Positions 61,398 through 64,000 of a DNA stretch of 64,000 nucleotides are shown one piece after another. The notes below the pieces were generated by a model. That model saw only the letters and a list, made by a program, of their open reading frames with translations. It was not told the DNA's origin and searched no databases. Source of the DNA: an uncultured Flavobacteriales bacterium. Lineage in GTDB: Bacteria > Bacteroidota > Bacteroidia > Flavobacteriales > Crocinitomicaceae. The position numbers were made by a program, and so were the translations under genes. The stretch covers positions 1 to 64,000 of the forward strand of contig CAMLIF010000004.1 of the NCBI GenBank assembly GCA_946479985.1, written 5' to 3'. Numbering within the stretch: position 1 is the first letter of the stretch; every line of letters begins with the position of its first letter.

Positions 61398-61889
61398 ATG
61401 ACAGGAAAAGCTGTTGGGCAGAAAGTCCCGAAGTTTGAAACTACAACATCTGAAGGCGTTCCAATTTCTTCAGACATGTTGTTGGGAAAACGATGGGTAC
61501 TTTATTTCTATCCGAAAGATCTGACTCCGGGATGCATTAATCAGGCATGCAGTATGCGTGATTCAATGAAGGCGTTTGAGGAACGAAACGTGCTTGTTTT
61601 CGGAGTGAGTATGGATAATGCGCGTTTACATGAGCGATTCACTGAAAAATATCAATTGAATTTTCCGCTTTTGATGGATGAAAACAAAAAAATGATCCGT
61701 GCATTTAAAGTTTGGGGGCCGAAAAAATTTATGGGAAGAGAATACGATGGCATTCATCGTACAACCTTTGTAATAAACGAAAAGGGAACTATTACGCACA
61801 TTCTTGACAAGCCAAAAACCAAAATACATGCAGATGAGGTAATTGCTTGCTTGGATGAAAAAATGTACAAAAAAGAAGAACGTAAATAG
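61398..61889 (+). CDS. bcp: Thiol peroxidase of the BCP/PrxQ family
   Basis: The 163-residue peroxiredoxin has the catalytic motif [15 protein letters not shown] with the peroxidatic Cys46 and a resolving Cys51 five residues later, the BCP pattern. The [19 protein letters not shown] region fits the family. It reduces peroxides using thioredoxin. It lies 49 nt upstream of recA; both genes could be part of a stress unit, but recA has its own -7 box. Confidence 0.93.
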   Translation: MTGKAVGQKVPKFETTTSEGVPISSDMLLGKRWVLYFYPKDLTPGCINQACSMRDSMKAFEERNVLVFGVSMDNARLHERFTEKYQLNFPLLMDENKKMIRAFKVWGPKKFMGREYDGIHRTTFVINEKGTITHILDKPKTKIHADEVIACLDEKMYKKEERK

Positions 61890-61907
61890 CTTACGATCTA
61901 ACAGGCA

Positions 61908-61915
61908 TACCTTTG
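61908..61915 (+). promoter_or_regulatory. recA -7 box
   Basis: TACCTTTG is a perfect TAnnTTTG box, 23 nt before the recA ATG. No clear -33 TTTG was found at the right distance. Confidence 0.45.
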
Positions 61916-61938
61916 TAGAAACGATAAACAAAAACGAT

Positions 61939-62964
61939 ATGGCAGCTAAAGAAGTTAACCCGGAAAAATTGAAAGCATTGCAGCTGACAATGGAAAAGTT
62001 AGACAAGGCTTTCGGAAAAGGAGCAGTAATGAAATTGGGAGACGAACCGGTAGAAAAAGTGGAAGTTATTTCAACTGGATCTATCACTCTTGATTTGGCA
62101 CTTGGTGTAAACGGTTTTCCAAAAGGAAGAGTTGTAGAAATCTACGGACCGGAATCATCAGGTAAAACAACCCTGGCTATTCATGCAATTGCAGAATGTC
62201 AGAAAAATGGCGGTATTGCTGCATTTATAGATGCGGAACACGCTTTCGATCAGTTTTATGCTCAAAAACTGGGTGTTGATATTGAAAATCTATTGATCTC
62301 TCAACCTGACAATGGTGAGCAGGCTTTGGAAATTGCAGATAACTTGATTCGTTCAGGTGCAATTGACTTAATTGTAATCGACTCTGTTGCGGCGTTAACG
62401 CCAAAAGCTGAAATCGAAGGAGAAATGGGAGATTCTCAAATGGGACTTCAGGCACGTTTAATGTCGAAAGCATTGCGTAAACTGACAGGCTCAATTAATA
62501 AAGCAAAGTGTTGTTGTATTTTCATCAATCAGCTTCGTGATAAGATTGGTGTAATGTTCGGAAATCCGGAAACAACAACGGGAGGAAATGCATTGAAATT
62601 TTACGCTTCTATGCGTATCGATATTAGAAAAGCAAGTCAGATTAAAGACGGCGAAGATGTGATTGGTAACCGCGTGAAAGTAAAGGTGGTGAAAAATAAA
62701 GTTGCGCCGCCTTTCCGTAAAGCCGAATTTGACATCATGTATGGAGAAGGAATCTCTAAAGTGGGTGAGATTATCGATTTAGGAGTCGATTTAAATATCC
62801 TGAAGAAAAGCGGATCATGGTTCTCTTATGGAGAAACGCGCTTGGGTCAGGGTAGAGATTCTGTGAAAGGAATGCTACAGGACAACCCGGAATTGATGGA
62901 AGAATTAGAAGTGAAAATTAAAGAAGCTCTTAGCCCGGCAAGTGCTGCAGCCTTGGTGGAATAA
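61939..62964 (+). CDS. recA: Recombinase A
   Basis: The ATG at 61939 ([20 protein letters not shown]) is the standard start; the frame is open 32 codons further but overlaps the bcp gene. The 341-residue protein has Walker [14 protein letters not shown], Walker [16 protein letters not shown], the L2 region [20 protein letters not shown] and the FNQ/INQLR segment. RecA drives homologous recombination and the SOS response. No LexA-type box was identified. Confidence 0.98.
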   Translation: MAAKEVNPEKLKALQLTMEKLDKAFGKGAVMKLGDEPVEKVEVISTGSITLDLALGVNGFPKGRVVEIYGPESSGKTTLAIHAIAECQKNGGIAAFIDAEHAFDQFYAQKLGVDIENLLISQPDNGEQALEIADNLIRSGAIDLIVIDSVAALTPKAEIEGEMGDSQMGLQARLMSKALRKLTGSINKAKCCCIFINQLRDKIGVMFGNPETTTGGNALKFYASMRIDIRKASQIKDGEDVIGNRVKVKVVKNKVAPPFRKAEFDIMYGEGISKVGEIIDLGVDLNILKKSGSWFSYGETRLGQGRDSVKGMLQDNPELMEELEVKIKEALSPASAAALVE

Positions 62965-62987
62965 GACAAACTGCATATCGTTTCCGT

Positions 62988-63016
62988 GAGCCGTCTCTTG
63001 TTTTAAGAGGCGGCTC
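62988..63016 (+). terminator. Probable terminator after recA
   Basis: GAGCCGTCTCTT (62988-62999) pairs with AAGAGGCGGCTC (63005-63016), with one T-G pair, around GTTTT. It is followed only by TTAGG, so the T-tract is weak. Confidence 0.5.
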
Positions 63017-63062
63017 TTAGGAAAGAACCCGTATTCAATCACCGAAAAATCGAACTTTTACT

Positions 63063-63070
63063 TACTTTTG
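63063..63070 (+). promoter_or_regulatory. Candidate -7 box of the YicC gene
   Basis: TACTTTTG is a perfect TAnnTTTG match 37 nt before the ATG at 63108. No clear TTTG was found at the -33 position. Confidence 0.4.
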
Positions 63071-63107
63071 CCTATCTGTCGACTCAGACAGAGACAAAGA
63101 TGTAGGT

Positions 63108-63974
63108 ATGGTACTCTCAATGACAGGTTACGGAAAAGCTTCCGGTAACTTCGAAAATAAAAAGCTCATCGTTGAAATGCGCTCGTTGAATTCTAAGAGC
63201 TTGGATTTATATGTTCGCTCGGCACAGATTTATCGTGAACTGGAATTGGACATTCGGGGTATCGTTACCAAATTTCTTGATCGCGGTAAAGTGGAATGCT
63301 CCATTACCATTGAAAGCGGTCCGGAAAGCAAAGCCACTGCTATTAACAAAGAACTCGTGAAAGCATATTATTCTGAGCTGAAACAATTAGCCGCAGATAT
63401 GAATGACACTTCTACAAATTTGCTGGAGGTTGCGATGCGTATGCCTGAAGTTTTATCGAATGATAAAGAAGCTCTTTCTGACGAAGAAAAGGCACTGGTT
63501 ATGCAGCTTGTGGAAGCGTGTTGTCAGGACCTTATCACATTTCGTAAGCAAGAAGGTGATCAGTTGAAAGCAGATTTCACGCAAAATATTGAAGCAATCC
63601 GCGCGCGTTTGGAAGAAGTTCCAAAATTTGAGAATGAACGTGTTGCAAGCGTTAAGGAGCGCATGAAGACCGGTTTGGAAAAACTGACTTCGAAAGCCAT
63701 CGATGAAAACAGGTTGGAGCAGGAAATCATTTTCTACATTGAGAAAATGGATATTTCTGAAGAGAAAATGCGTTTGTCGAATCACCTTGATTATTTCCTT
63801 GAAACTATGGATGTTCCGCTTTGTGGAAAGAAATTGGGTTTCATCACTCAGGAAATTGGTCGTGAGATTAATACGCTCGGATCTAAATCTTACCACGTTG
63901 AAATGCAAAAACTGGTAGTTGAGATGAAGGATTGTCTGGAAAAAATCAAGGAACAAGTTTTAAATACATTGTAA
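63108..63974 (+). CDS. YicC family endoribonuclease
   Basis: The 288-residue protein starts MVLSMTGYGKASGNFENKKL, the YicC signature. Later SLDLYVRSAQIYRELELDIR, LEQEIIFYIEKMDISEEKMR and GFITQEIGREINTLGSKS match the family ends. YicC/YloC are endoribonucleases that affect RNA stability and small-RNA control. The length fits. It often precedes gmk, but only 26 nt follow here and no gene can be identified in them. Confidence 0.93.
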   Translation: MVLSMTGYGKASGNFENKKLIVEMRSLNSKSLDLYVRSAQIYRELELDIRGIVTKFLDRGKVECSITIESGPESKATAINKELVKAYYSELKQLAADMNDTSTNLLEVAMRMPEVLSNDKEALSDEEKALVMQLVEACCQDLITFRKQEGDQLKADFTQNIEAIRARLEEVPKFENERVASVKERMKTGLEKLTSKAIDENRLEQEIIFYIEKMDISEEKMRLSNHLDYFLETMDVPLCGKKLGFITQEIGREINTLGSKSYHVEMQKLVVEMKDCLEKIKEQVLNTL

Positions 63975-64000
63975 GAGATGTTCACCGGGACTGGGAAAAG

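Overview
The window looks like a chromosome segment of a Bacteroidota bacterium, most likely order Flavobacteriales and close to Fluviicola/Crocinitomicaceae. This is inferred from gene content, not from a search. The signs are: promoters of the Bacteroidota type (TTTG, about 19 nt, TAnnTTTG), several C-terminal type IX secretion (T9SS) sorting domains, the gliding lipoprotein GldH, DUF4382 and DUF4292 lipoproteins, an archaeal-type phosphoglucose/phosphomannose isomerase, and weak ribosome binding sites. No rRNA or tRNA gene, CRISPR array or transposase was found.

Layout. 1-6.3 kb: housekeeping and envelope genes, mostly on the minus strand (TatD fragment, bacilliredoxin, FAD oxidoreductase with HemJ, lipoprotein, cyclase, M48 protease), then a secreted protein and a PAS/LuxR-type regulator. 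6.4-13.4 kb: uvrC followed by a secreted subtilisin and two tandem T9SS paralogues. This block ends in the stub of a third paralogue fused at a 7-nt microhomology to a second copy of the uvrC tail. 13.4-24.4 kb: TonB-dependent receptor, dprA, C1 peptidase, a lone BlaI-type regulator, a frameshifted Fic gene, and small envelope or unknown proteins separated by inverted-repeat elements.

24.4-31 kb is the clearest accessory island. A 22-bp-period array of 16 units lies beside a five-gene, AT-rich, translationally coupled restriction-modification operon: XRE controller, amino-methyltransferase, C5-methyltransferase, McrB-like AAA+ protein and LlaJI-like nuclease. 31-45 kb: mfd; a self-contained HTH-phosphoribosyltransferase gene bracketed by two nearly identical operators; a possible small RNA; a DUF4382 lipoprotein behind a sigma54-like promoter; a T9SS protein; a secreted hydrolase; and an FGE-domain protein with an ECF sigma factor and a membrane protein.

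44-53 kb: a conserved minus-strand operon running from holB, ricT, gldH and dut through a sugar nucleotidyltransferase, a TPR lipoprotein and a DUF4292 lipoprotein to an EnvC-like murein hydrolase activator. It links replication, gliding/secretion and envelope remodelling. 53-64 kb: secreted/lipoproteins, a GT9 glycosyltransferase, an acyl-CoA thioesterase, PGI/PMI, a probable toxin-antitoxin pair (ADP-ribosyltransferase-like toxin plus HigA-like antitoxin), an alpha-solenoid protein, a BCP peroxiredoxin, recA and a YicC-family RNase.

Best candidates for something undescribed: the ART-like/HigA pair (58135-59380), the phased 22-bp array next to the hybrid restriction system (24462-30922), the operator-bracketed HTH-PRTase gene (34664-35722), and the uvrC-tail rearrangement (8116-13355).
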